From: Stenotrophomonas sp. ZAC14D1_NAIMI4_1
Lineage (GTDB): Bacteria > Pseudomonadota > Gammaproteobacteria > Xanthomonadales > Xanthomonadaceae
Direction of reading: 5' to 3'
DNA: 64,000 bases
Assembly: GCF_003086775.1 (NCBI RefSeq)
Contig: NZ_CP026001.1
Coordinates: forward strand, 2,258,407-2,322,406
The notes beneath the pieces are model-generated. The model saw only the letters and a list, made by a program, of their open reading frames with translations. It was not told where the DNA came from and made no database searches. The position numbers were made by a program, and so were the translations under genes. This document shows positions 43,248 through 51,868 of the stretch, in pieces (the first letter of the stretch is position 1; every line of letters begins with the position of its first letter).

Positions 43248-43660
43248 GGTGCCACCGCCTTGACGTGGCGCTGGTCGGCCGGAATGGCGTTCCAGGCCGA
43301 ATCGATTTCGACCATCAGGCCCAGCGCTTCCTGCAGCGCGGTGGAATCGTTGTGCAGGTTGCCTTCGGTCAGGCGCATGATGACGAAGTCGTACAGCGCC
43401 GACAGGTTGCCGGCGATCTCGCCACCAGCTTCGTGGTCGAGCGAGCCATGCAGGTGGCCGACGATCGCACAGGCTTCGCCGATGGCCTTGCCCTTGCGCG
43501 CCTGGTCATTCTGCTGCAGCGAGGCTTCAGCGGTGCGGATGCGCTCGCATGCACCGGCCAGCAGCAGGGCCACCAGCTTGTGCGGATCTGCGTCCACGAC
43601 CGAGGTGGTCACACCGACCTTGCGGTACTGCTCGGCGAACTGCCGATTGGAACCGTACAT
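43244..43660 (-). CDS. fliS: Flagellin export chaperone FliS
   Basis: A 138-residue helical chaperone with the N-terminal YRKVGVTTSVVDADPHKLVALLL signature and ALGLMVEIDSAWNAI near the end. It binds the flagellin C-terminus. The ATG at 43660 has AGGAG 10 nt upstream. A sigma-28 promoter lies at 43732-43759. Confidence 0.94.
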   Translation of the reverse strand: MYGSNRQFAEQYRKVGVTTSVVDADPHKLVALLLAGACERIRTAEASLQQNDQARKGKAIGEACAIVGHLHGSLDHEAGGEIAGNLSALYDFVIMRLTEGNLHNDSTALQEALGLMVEIDSAWNAIPADQRHVKAVAP

Positions 43661-43731
43661 ATATGGAATCTCCTGGAATGCCTGCCCATCCGCGCGGGTA
43701 GGGGCATGGGTTCGGCACGGGGTCTAACGTG

Positions 43732-43759
43732 TTATCGGCGCAGGTGGCGTGCTACTTGA
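43732..43759 (-). promoter_or_regulatory. Sigma-28 promoter for fliS operon
   Basis: The minus strand reads TCAAGTAG-N12-GCCGATAA. The -10 is a perfect consensus; the -35 resembles those of motC and cheV. Confidence 0.7.
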
Positions 43760-43770
43760 GTGCCACCTGC
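43740..43770 (-). terminator. Hairpin after fliD overlapping the fliS promoter
   Basis: GCAGGTGGC and GCCACCTGC form a 9-bp stem with a 13-nt loop, 19 bp past the fliD stop. There is no strong T-tract, so terminator activity is uncertain. The promoter -35 lies in the loop. Confidence 0.45.
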
Positions 43771-43788
43771 ACGGGAAAAGCGCGTGGA

Positions 43789-45126
43789 TCAGCCGAGCTG
43801 GTCGATCAGCGAGCCGCTGGCGGACTGCATCTGCGAGACCATCTTTTCCATCGCGGTGAACTGCTTGGTGTAGCGGTCGGACACTTTTTCCATGCTCTTG
43901 TCGAGATCGTCCAGCTGCTTTTCCAGCGCCTTGATCTGCTTGTTCAAGGTGGCCTGGCGCTGGGTGATCGTGCCGCTGGTGGTATCCAGGGTGCTCTTCA
44001 TCAGCTCGGTCATCGGCTTGGCCAGCGCGCCTTCGGCACCGAACAGCTTGTTGGCCGCTTCCGGGTTCTTCGACAGTGCGGTGTCCAGCTTGGCCGCATC
44101 CAGGCTCAGGGTGCCATCGGCGGCGATGGTCAGGCCCAGGTCCTTCAGATCGTTGACGTTGCTGCTCAGCTGCGTGCGCAGCTGCTGCTGCAGGCCGCGC
44201 ACCATGGCATCGCCGGTCATCGTCGAGGCGGTGTTGGTTTCGGCGTTGTAGGCGCTGGAGCTCTTCAACGTCGACTGGATCGAGTTGTAGGCGGTGATGA
44301 ACGCGTTGAGGTTGGTTTTCAGCGTGCTGTTGTCAGGGGCGATGGTCAGCGTCTGCGGCTCGCCTTCCTTGGCCTTGGTCAAGGTCAGGCTGACACCGGG
44401 CACCAGGTCGGTGATGGTGTTGGAGCTGCTGGTACGGGTGAAGCCATCGACCACGACCACGGCATCCTTGGCCGGCACCATTTCGCTCATCTTCGAGGCG
44501 TCGGTGCCGTCATAGACCAGGCTGGACAGCCCGCCATTGCCGCCGCTGGCGCTGACCTTCAGCGCGCCCTTGGTGCCCGAATCGACGGCGGTGAGCACCA
44601 GGTGCTGGCCATCGTCGGCGGTGACCACCGCAGCGGTGACGCCCTTGCTCTGCGCGGCCGAGTTGATTTCCGCAGCGATCTTCTCCAGCGTCGCGCCGGC
44701 TTCGATCTCCACGTTGATGGTCTTGTCGCCGTAGGCAATCGACAGCGTACCGTCGCCCACGACGGCATCCTTGGTGTAGGCCTGCGAGCTCAGCTTCTGG
44801 TTCTGCGCCAGCGATTTGACTTCCACCTGGTGGGTACCCGCTGCGGCCTTGCCGGCCGTGGTGCTGGTATCCAGCGCGGCGGTGAAGTTCGACTCGGTGG
44901 GCGTGGTGAGCTTCATGCCGGGCTTGGCCATGCCCGTCACCAGCGTCTTCAGCGCCGTCTGCAGGGTGGTCATGCCGCTCTTGATGGTGCCCAGCGCCGA
45001 CAGTTTGGCGCTGGCCGCAACACCGGCCGAGTTGATCTGGTTTTCGCGGGGCTCGCGTTCCTTGGCTGTCAGCTGGGCAACCAGCGAGGGAATGTCGAGA
45101 CCTGTACCAATCGTGCCGATGGCCAT
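43789..45126 (-). CDS. fliD: Flagellar filament cap protein FliD
   Basis: A 445-residue HAP2 with the N-terminal (MAIGTIGTGLDIPSLVAQLTAKEREP) and C-terminal coiled-coil (LNKQIKALEKQLDDLDKSMEKVSDRYTKQF...MQSASGSLIDQLG) regions conserved in caps. A sigma-54 promoter about 100 bp upstream places it in the RpoN class, unlike flagellin. Confidence 0.96.
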   Translation of the reverse strand: MAIGTIGTGLDIPSLVAQLTAKEREPRENQINSAGVAASAKLSALGTIKSGMTTLQTALKTLVTGMAKPGMKLTTPTESNFTAALDTSTTAGKAAAGTHQVEVKSLAQNQKLSSQAYTKDAVVGDGTLSIAYGDKTINVEIEAGATLEKIAAEINSAAQSKGVTAAVVTADDGQHLVLTAVDSGTKGALKVSASGGNGGLSSLVYDGTDASKMSEMVPAKDAVVVVDGFTRTSSSNTITDLVPGVSLTLTKAKEGEPQTLTIAPDNSTLKTNLNAFITAYNSIQSTLKSSSAYNAETNTASTMTGDAMVRGLQQQLRTQLSSNVNDLKDLGLTIAADGTLSLDAAKLDTALSKNPEAANKLFGAEGALAKPMTELMKSTLDTTSGTITQRQATLNKQIKALEKQLDDLDKSMEKVSDRYTKQFTAMEKMVSQMQSASGSLIDQLG

Positions 45127-45225
45127 GCGGGGAATCCTTGTTCTTGGACGGGCCGTTCAGGTGTCCTGCACCTGCTATCGGCCGGGGATGGGCGAGCTTG
45201 AGCGTTGAAACGCTTCCCCACCCGG

Positions 45226-45241
45226 TGCAAGGCGCGTGCCA
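45226..45241 (-). promoter_or_regulatory. Sigma-54 promoter for fliD
   Basis: The minus strand reads TGGCACGCGCCTTGCA, an excellent -24/-12 match. Confidence 0.88.
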
Positions 45242-45260
45242 ACCGGCCGCCGGGCACGAA

Positions 45261-45282
45261 GAAGGGGGCTTTCGCCCCCTTC
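45261..45282 (-). terminator. Terminator hairpin after fliC1
   Basis: GAAGGGGGC-TTTC-GCCCCCTTC is a strong 9-bp stem 28 bp beyond the fliC1 stop, with a short T-rich tail on the minus strand. Confidence 0.75.
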
Positions 45283-45309
45283 CCGTTACTGCAAGGTACT
45301 ACCGCTGGA

Positions 45310-46914
45310 TCAGCGCAGCAGGCTCAGCACGTTCTGGCTGGACTGGTTGGCCTGGGCCAGCATGGCGGTACCGGCCTGCTGCAGGATCTGGTTGCGGGTC
45401 AGCTCGGCGGTTTCCGAAGCGTAGTCCACGTCGCGGATGCGGCTGCGGGCTGCGGACATGTTCTCCGACGAGGTGTTCAGGTTGGCAACCACCGAGGTGA
45501 AGCGGTTCTGGATGGCGCCCAGGTCGGCACGGGCCGAGTTGATCGAGTTCAGGGCTGCGTCCATCGCCAGGATGGCGTTGTCTGCACCGCCGACCGAGGA
45601 GATGTCCAAATCGGCGAAGCCGGTCTTGGCACCGCCAGCGGCGTAGTTGGTGGTGGCAGCGGCGGTCAGGCCGGTCTGCTCCAGCAGGTCGGCAGCGTCG
45701 GTCGAGCCAGCAACGCCCACGGTGAAGTCGCCTTCCTTGCCGGTCAGCTGCACCTTGCCCTCGACCAGCGCTGCGCTGACGCCGGTTTCGTGCGTCTTGG
45801 CGTTCACAGCGTTGACCAGCTGGGTGGCGCGATCGCCAGCCGAGCCGACCGCGGTCAGGTCGATCTGCACCGCCGAGGTGGCAGCGCCATCCAGCGTGCC
45901 GGTGATGGTGAAGCTGGCGGCGCCGAACTTCGACGGGATCGCAGCTTCGCCAGCCACACCGTTGGTGCTGGCGGCGGTCGGGCCAGCGAAGCCCGGGGCG
46001 GTGGTGTAGGCGGCGCCAGCGACGGTCTGGGCGCGGGTGAAGTTGGTGCCGTCAGCGCGGGAGACCGTCAGGCTGCCCGCGGTGATGGCGCCAGCGATGG
46101 TGGTGGCCGCACCCAGGTCCAGGCTGAAGCCGTTGACGGTGCCGGTACCGTCGGCGCCGAAGCCGGCGGTGACGAAGGCAGCGGCGTTGCTTGCTGCATC
46201 CGAAGCGCCCGTCACGGTGACAGCCAGGGTGGCGCTGCCTGCAGTGAAGGTCTGGGTAACGCTGCTGGTCGCATCGCCGCCGGCGGACGCGGTGAATGCA
46301 CCCATGGCCTTGGTGGCGGCAACAGCCGGGACAGCGGCGACGGCATCACCGTTCGGCACAACGCCGGTGGCGGTTGCCGAGGTGGTGGCGCTGGTCCAGT
46401 TGCCGAGCTTGCTGATGTTGGCGTTGGCAACCTGCGAGATGTTGATCGTCTCGCCCTGGTTGGCGCCGATCTGGAAGGCCTGGTTGGTGAAGCTGCCGTC
46501 CAGCAGGCTGGTGCCGTTGAAGTTGGTCTGCTCGGCGACGCGCTGGATTTCCTGCTTCAGCAGCTGCACTTCGGCGTTCAGCGCCTGGCGGTCGGAAGCG
46601 GAGTTGGTGGCGCTGCGCGACTGCACGGCCAGTTCACGGACGCGCTGCAGGTTGTTGCCGATTTCACCCAGGGCGCCTTCAGCGGTCTGGGCCAGCGAAA
46701 TACCGTCGTTGGCGTTGCGGGCAGCCTGGTTGGCGCCGCGGATCTGGGTGCTGAAACGCTCGGAGATGGCCAGGCCGGCGGCATCGTCCTTGGCGCTGTT
46801 GATGCGCAGGCCCGAGGACAGGCGCTGAATGGTGGTGGCCAGGTTGGTGCCGCTGGTGCTCAGGTTGCGCTGGGCGTTCAGCGACATGGTGTTGGTGTTG
46901 ATGACTTGTGCCAT
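45310..46914 (-). CDS. fliC: Flagellin (copy 1)
   Basis: A 534-residue flagellin. The conserved D0/D1 N-terminus (MAQVINTNTMSLNAQRNL...GLRINSAKDDAAGLAISERF) and C-terminus (RSRIRDVDYASETAELTRNQILQQAGTAMLAQANQSSQNVLSLLR) flank a variable Ala/Thr/Gly-rich D2/D3 region. Its own sigma-28 promoter and terminator hairpin mark it as a single-gene unit. Very similar to fliC copy 2 at both ends; the middles differ. Confidence 0.96.
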   Translation of the reverse strand: MAQVINTNTMSLNAQRNLSTSGTNLATTIQRLSSGLRINSAKDDAAGLAISERFSTQIRGANQAARNANDGISLAQTAEGALGEIGNNLQRVRELAVQSRSATNSASDRQALNAEVQLLKQEIQRVAEQTNFNGTSLLDGSFTNQAFQIGANQGETINISQVANANISKLGNWTSATTSATATGVVPNGDAVAAVPAVAATKAMGAFTASAGGDATSSVTQTFTAGSATLAVTVTGASDAASNAAAFVTAGFGADGTGTVNGFSLDLGAATTIAGAITAGSLTVSRADGTNFTRAQTVAGAAYTTAPGFAGPTAASTNGVAGEAAIPSKFGAASFTITGTLDGAATSAVQIDLTAVGSAGDRATQLVNAVNAKTHETGVSAALVEGKVQLTGKEGDFTVGVAGSTDAADLLEQTGLTAAATTNYAAGGAKTGFADLDISSVGGADNAILAMDAALNSINSARADLGAIQNRFTSVVANLNTSSENMSAARSRIRDVDYASETAELTRNQILQQAGTAMLAQANQSSQNVLSLLR

Positions 46915-47019
46915 GGTGCGGTTTCCTTGTTGGCAGTGTGTCCGGCAGAGCAGCCTGACCGGTTTCGGGGGGCAGTGGCTGGCTTCCCCCCAAGGGGTGT
47001 GCTACCGCTGCTGAAATCA

Positions 47020-47046
47020 ATAACGGCACTACCCCTCCGGCCTTTA
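47020..47046 (-). promoter_or_regulatory. Sigma-28 promoter for fliC1
   Basis: The minus strand reads TAAAGGCC-N11-GCCGTTAT, about 106 bp upstream of the start. Confidence 0.8.
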
Positions 47047-47083
47047 GGAAAGTTTCGGTGCTTTTTTCCCGGGGCAAATGAAA

Positions 47084-47111
47084 AGGCCCCGCCATCTGCA
47101 TGGCGGGGCCT
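47084..47111 (-). terminator. Rho-independent terminator after fliC2
   Basis: AGGCCCCGCCAT and ATGGCGGGGCCT form a strong stem, followed on the minus strand by TTTTCATTT. Confidence 0.85.
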
Positions 47112-47137
47112 CGGTACAGCTCAGGGTGCGGCGTCGG

Positions 47138-48688
47138 TTACGACTGCAGCAGGCGCAGCACGTTCTGCGGCACCTGGTTGGCCTGGGCCAGCATGGCCGT
47201 GCCGGCCTGCTGCAGGATCTGGCCACGGGTCAGCTCGGCGGTTTCCTGCGCGTAATCCACGTCGCGGATGCGGCTGCGGGCGGCGGACAGGTTTTCCGAG
47301 TTGGTGTTCAGGTTGGCGATGGTCGAGGTGAAGCGGTTCTGGATCGCACCCAGGTCGGCACGCGCCGAGTTGATCGACTGCAGCGCGGCATCCATGGCCA
47401 GGATGGCGTTGTCAGCGTTGGCCTGGTTGGAGATGTCCAGCTCGGCAAAGCCGGTCTGCGTGGTGCCTGCGGCGAACGAGGTACCGGTGGTGGCGCTGCT
47501 GCCGGCGGTCAGGCCGGTGGCGTTGGCCAGCTCGGTCGCGCTCAGGGTGCCGCCGATGGTGAAGTTGCCTTCCTTGTTTTCCAGCTGCACCTTGCCGTCG
47601 ATCAGCGATGCGGTCACGCCGGTTTCGTGGGTCTTGGCGTTGATGGCATTCACCAGCAGGGTGTTGCGCTCCGTTGCGGTCTTGGCGGCGCCGACGGTGA
47701 TGTCGACCACGCCGCTGCCATCGGCCTTGGTCATCGTCAGCTGGCCGGCGGTGACGGCCGGGTAATCAGCGGCGACGGCAGGCGTGCCGTCCTGGTGGTT
47801 GGCGACGAAACCTGCAGTTCCGAAGCCTTCCGTGCCCGTGGTGCCGGTAACGGTGATCGCCATGTCGTTGCCATCGGCACGCGAGAACGCCAGCGTGCCT
47901 GCAGCCACGGTGCCGGTCATGGTGATGCCAGCGGCAGCGAGCGCGTCGGACTTGTTGGCCAGGGCGGTGGTGAGGTCGGCCACGCTGACCGCATCACCCG
48001 CAGCAGCGGTATGGATTTCAACGCCGCCCACCGAGAAGGCGAACCCACCCGCAGCGGCAGAGACAACCGGAGTGAAGTTGCCCGAAGGACCCGACGTGGT
48101 CGGCGTAGCAGCCGCTGCACCGCCCGTCGCGGCCTGACCGGTCACGCTGGCCGGGGTCGAGGCGCTGGTCCAGTCGCCCAGCTTGTGCACGTTCGCATTG
48201 GCGATCTGCGAAATGTTGATGGTCTGGCCCTGGTCGGCGCCGATCTGGAAGGCCTGGTTGGTGAAGCTGCCATCCAGCAGGCTGGTGCCGTTGAAGTTGG
48301 TCTGTTCGGCGACGCGCTGGATTTCCTGCTTCAGCAGCTGCACTTCGGCGTTCAGCGCCTGGCGGTCCGATGCGGAGTTGGTGGCGCTGCGGGCCTGCAC
48401 GGCCAGTTCGCGGATGCGCTGCAGGTTGTTGCCCACTTCACCCAGTGCGCCTTCGGCGGTCTGGGCCAGCGAGATGCCGTCGTTGGCGTTGCGGGCGGCC
48501 TGGTTGATGCCACGGATCTGGGTGGTGAAACGCTCGGAGATGGCCAGGCCGGCGGCATCGTCCTTGGCGCTGTTGATGCGCAGGCCCGAGGACAGGCGCT
48601 GGATCGAGGTGGCCAGCGAGCTGCTGCTGGTGGTCAGGTTGCGCTGAGCGTTCAGCGACATGGTGTTGGTGTTGATGATCTGTGCCAT
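47138..48688 (-). CDS. fliC: Flagellin (copy 2)
   Basis: A 516-residue flagellin beginning MAQIINTNTMSLNAQRNL, ending QAGTAMLAQANQVPQNVLRLLQS. Ends are near-identical to copy 1; the central region diverges. It lies 86 bp after flgL, and I see no sigma-28 core in that gap, so it may be expressed by read-through from flgKL or from a promoter within flgL. A terminator follows. Confidence 0.95.
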   Translation of the reverse strand: MAQIINTNTMSLNAQRNLTTSSSSLATSIQRLSSGLRINSAKDDAAGLAISERFTTQIRGINQAARNANDGISLAQTAEGALGEVGNNLQRIRELAVQARSATNSASDRQALNAEVQLLKQEIQRVAEQTNFNGTSLLDGSFTNQAFQIGADQGQTINISQIANANVHKLGDWTSASTPASVTGQAATGGAAAATPTTSGPSGNFTPVVSAAAGGFAFSVGGVEIHTAAAGDAVSVADLTTALANKSDALAAAGITMTGTVAAGTLAFSRADGNDMAITVTGTTGTEGFGTAGFVANHQDGTPAVAADYPAVTAGQLTMTKADGSGVVDITVGAAKTATERNTLLVNAINAKTHETGVTASLIDGKVQLENKEGNFTIGGTLSATELANATGLTAGSSATTGTSFAAGTTQTGFAELDISNQANADNAILAMDAALQSINSARADLGAIQNRFTSTIANLNTNSENLSAARSRIRDVDYAQETAELTRGQILQQAGTAMLAQANQVPQNVLRLLQS

Positions 48689-48774
48689 GGTGCTTCTCCG
48701 TGGTTGCTCGGTTCGTTTCGGTGAGGAAAGGCGCGGGACGCGCCGTGCTGGAAGTCAGGTGGAACGGGAAGGGG

Positions 48775-49983
48775 TCAGCCGATCTTGTTGAACAGGGACA
48801 TCGCCTGCATCTGGCTGAAGATGGTCTGGGCGGCTTGAAGGGCAGCGTTCTCCAGCTTGTATTGGCCGATCGCATCGGCGTAGTCGAGATCGCGCATCGT
48901 CGAGAGCGTGCTCTTGACGGTGACGGCAGTGGCTTCGCGGGCGCTGGCCGCGGTATCGATGGCGGCCAGCTGCGCACCGCCCTTGGCACGGGCATCGATC
49001 ATCGTTTCCGAGGCCCGGTTGAGGTCGCGGATACTCGACTGCAGGGTGTTCTGCAGTGCCGTGCGCTGGCTTTCAGTGGACGGGTCGGTTTCCAGTGCCG
49101 CGACCAGGCTGTCCAGGGTGGAGAAGATGTCGCGGGTACCCGCGTCGCTGATGTTGAATTCGTCCCCGGCCACCGGCGCACCTTCGATGCGCATGCTGAC
49201 GCCGGCCACGACGATGTCTTCGCCGGGCTTGTGGGTGCCGCTGCCCACCACCGTGCCGCTGCCGTCCACGACCTCGTAGGCCCCTTCGGCGGTGCCGGTG
49301 AAGCGCACGTTGAGCGTGCCGCCGGCCCAGCTGCCGCTGCCATCGCGGCTGATGGAAGTGAGCAGGCCGCTGCCGCTGTTGCCGGCGGCGGCGCTGGCAT
49401 CCACGCGGCCATCGCCGGTGGGGATGCGCATGAAGATCTCGCTGCCGGGCAGGGCATCGGACACCAGCTGGCCGGGCGCAACCTCCACCTGGCGCTGGTT
49501 CTGGTCGCCGTTGTAGGTGACCGTGCCGCCGGACAGCTTGAACGGTGCATCGGCGTCGTTGCTGCCGCCGAACAGGTAGCGGCCGCTGCCGTCGCGGGAG
49601 TTGGCCAGCGACAGCAGGCTGTCCTGGATGGTCTTCAGTTCGCTGACGATGGCCTTGAGGTCACTGGACTTGGGCACCGGGCTGTTGGCCTGGATGCTCA
49701 GTTCAACGGCGCGCGACATCAGTTCATTGACCTGGGCCAGCGCGTTTTCCTGCAGGCCAAGACGGTTCTGCACGCTGTTGGCGTTCTTGCCGAGCTGCTC
49801 GAGGCCGGCCACGACGCGGTCCAGTCCAACGGCGGTGCCGGCACCGACCGGATCGTCCTTGGCCGAGCTGATCTTGCTGCCGGTGGCGATCTGCTGCTCG
49901 AGGTGGCTGATCTTGGACTGCTTGGCCAGCATCAGCGATACCGACTGGTTGAACATCATCCCGGTGGAAATGCGGCTGCTCAT
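48775..49983 (-). CDS. flgL: Hook-filament junction protein FlgL
   Basis: A 402-residue flagellin-like junction protein (MSSRISTGMMFNQSVSLMLAKQSKI...; DLDYADAIGQYKLENAALQAAQTIFSQMQAMSLFNKIG). Overlaps flgK by 4 bp. Confidence 0.95.
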   Translation of the reverse strand: MSSRISTGMMFNQSVSLMLAKQSKISHLEQQIATGSKISSAKDDPVGAGTAVGLDRVVAGLEQLGKNANSVQNRLGLQENALAQVNELMSRAVELSIQANSPVPKSSDLKAIVSELKTIQDSLLSLANSRDGSGRYLFGGSNDADAPFKLSGGTVTYNGDQNQRQVEVAPGQLVSDALPGSEIFMRIPTGDGRVDASAAAGNSGSGLLTSISRDGSGSWAGGTLNVRFTGTAEGAYEVVDGSGTVVGSGTHKPGEDIVVAGVSMRIEGAPVAGDEFNISDAGTRDIFSTLDSLVAALETDPSTESQRTALQNTLQSSIRDLNRASETMIDARAKGGAQLAAIDTAASAREATAVTVKSTLSTMRDLDYADAIGQYKLENAALQAAQTIFSQMQAMSLFNKIG

Positions 49984-51860
49984 CGGCGGATTGCTCCCAG
50001 GATGGTCTGGAACATGTTGTCGGCGGTGGAGATCAGCTGCGAGGCGGCCTGGTAGGCCTGTTGCAGGCGCAGCATGTCGGCGGCTTCTTCATCCAGGTTC
50101 ACGCCGGAAATCTCGTCGCGGGCGGACTGCGCCTTGTCCGAGATGACCTGCTGCGCATCGAGCGAATACTCGGCCGAGCGTGCGGCGGCGCCGACCTGGG
50201 TGGTCAGGCCACCGAGCGCGCCGTTGAGGGTGACCGTGCCAGCGTTGAATGCCTTGGCATCCTCGACCTTGGCCAGCAGCGCGGCGTTGCTGTTGTCGGA
50301 CGAGCCTGCCGGGGTAGGGGTGATGTTGAAGGTGTCGCCGGTCTTGGGCGCGCCATCCAGCACGAAGCTCCAGCCGTTGGCGCTGACGGTCTGGCCGGGC
50401 GTATAGGTCTGCGGGGCCCCGCCATTGATGGTGTAGGTCGTGGCCGAGGTGAACACGATCGCGGCAGGGTCGCGCAGGTTGGCGTTGCCGACGTCGGTCA
50501 CCGCAACGCCGGTCAGCTTGCCGGTACCGGTGTTGGCCAGTGCTGCCGTGCCCTTCACGGCGGCGGCGGCCGCGATGCGCGAGGGATCGGTGATGGCCGT
50601 TTCCAGGCTGCCGGCCACGCCGGCGGTCGGCTGCAGCAGGAACCGGTCGTTGGTGGCCGGCGTGCCGCTCACCACCAGTTCGACGCCGTTGATCACCAGC
50701 GGATCGGTGGCGCTGCCGGTGCCGGTCAGGGCAACGCTGGCGCCGGTATCGGCGCGGCTGGCCTGCCACTGCGTGCCGTCGAACTTGAGCACGATGTTCT
50801 GGGCATCCAGCTTGGACAGGTCGCCATAGGTCGCCGTGATGCTGCCGGTGCCGGCGTTGCTGGTGTTGGGGGTGACGCGCGGGTTGCCGATGTTGAAGAA
50901 GTCGCCACCCATCTGGCCATACAGGTCCACGCCCTGGCGGTGGGCCTGGTTGAAGCTCTCGGCCAGGCCGACCGCGAGCTTGCCCAGTTCGGCCTGGGCC
51001 GGGGTCAGCACGGTGTCGCGGAACTCGAGCATGCCGCCGATCTTCCCGCCCACGGCCTTCGGGTCCAGGGTGATCGTGCCGCCCTGGGTCTGCAGGGCGA
51101 GCTGCAGGCGCTCGGGCTGGTAGGGGTCGGTCACCGTGGTGACCTTGGAGGCCGTCGTGCCCACCACCAGCGCATTGCCGCCGGCGGTGTAGACGTTCAT
51201 CACGCCGCCATCCTGCACGACCGCGGTGCCGCCGGTGTAGCCGACCAGCTGCGAAATCAGCTGGTCGCGGCGGTCCAGCAGGTCCGGCGCGGCGTCGGTC
51301 ACGTTGCTGCCGATGGCGCCGTTGATCTGGGCGATTTCCTGGGCCAGCCGGTTGATCTCGGTGGCACCGGCGATGAGCCCGTTGTTGACCTCGCTGCTGA
51401 GGTTGTTCATCTGCGTGTTGAGCTGGCCGAAGCGGCTGGCCAGGGCCTTGCCGCCATCGAGCAGGCTCTGCCGGTCGGCCGTGCCTGCGGCATTGGACGA
51501 CAGGCCGCTGACGGCATCGAAGAAGTTGGACCAGGAGCCGGCGACGTTCGTGGCTGAATCGGAGAACAGGGCGTTGACCCGGTCGGCCATGGTCGACAGC
51601 TGCTTCAGGCGCGCGAGTTCGCCGCTGCTGTCGAGCAGCCGCGAGATCGCCAGCTGGTCTGCAGCGCGGCGGATGTCGGTGATCCGGGTGCCGCTGCCCA
51701 CCTCGCCAAACCCGTAGTTCTGCGGATCGGCGGTGGCGAAGTCGACCTTCTGCCGGCTGTAGCCGGGCGTGTTGATGTTGGCGACGTTATGGCTGGTGGT
51801 CGCCAACGCACGCTGGAAGGCGAGCAGGGCACTGGTACCGGTGGAAAGGACGCTGGACAT
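49980..51860 (-). CDS. flgK: Hook-filament junction protein FlgK
   Basis: A 626-residue HAP1 with the N-terminal rod-type signature (ALATTSHNVANINTPGYSRQ) and C-terminal coiled region (GVNLDEEAADMLRLQQAYQ). The ATG at 51860 with GAGG upstream is chosen over the TTG at 51872. Confidence 0.95.
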   Translation of the reverse strand: MSSVLSTGTSALLAFQRALATTSHNVANINTPGYSRQKVDFATADPQNYGFGEVGSGTRITDIRRAADQLAISRLLDSSGELARLKQLSTMADRVNALFSDSATNVAGSWSNFFDAVSGLSSNAAGTADRQSLLDGGKALASRFGQLNTQMNNLSSEVNNGLIAGATEINRLAQEIAQINGAIGSNVTDAAPDLLDRRDQLISQLVGYTGGTAVVQDGGVMNVYTAGGNALVVGTTASKVTTVTDPYQPERLQLALQTQGGTITLDPKAVGGKIGGMLEFRDTVLTPAQAELGKLAVGLAESFNQAHRQGVDLYGQMGGDFFNIGNPRVTPNTSNAGTGSITATYGDLSKLDAQNIVLKFDGTQWQASRADTGASVALTGTGSATDPLVINGVELVVSGTPATNDRFLLQPTAGVAGSLETAITDPSRIAAAAAVKGTAALANTGTGKLTGVAVTDVGNANLRDPAAIVFTSATTYTINGGAPQTYTPGQTVSANGWSFVLDGAPKTGDTFNITPTPAGSSDNSNAALLAKVEDAKAFNAGTVTLNGALGGLTTQVGAAARSAEYSLDAQQVISDKAQSARDEISGVNLDEEAADMLRLQQAYQAASQLISTADNMFQTILGAIRR

Positions 51861-51868
51861 GGGGTTCC

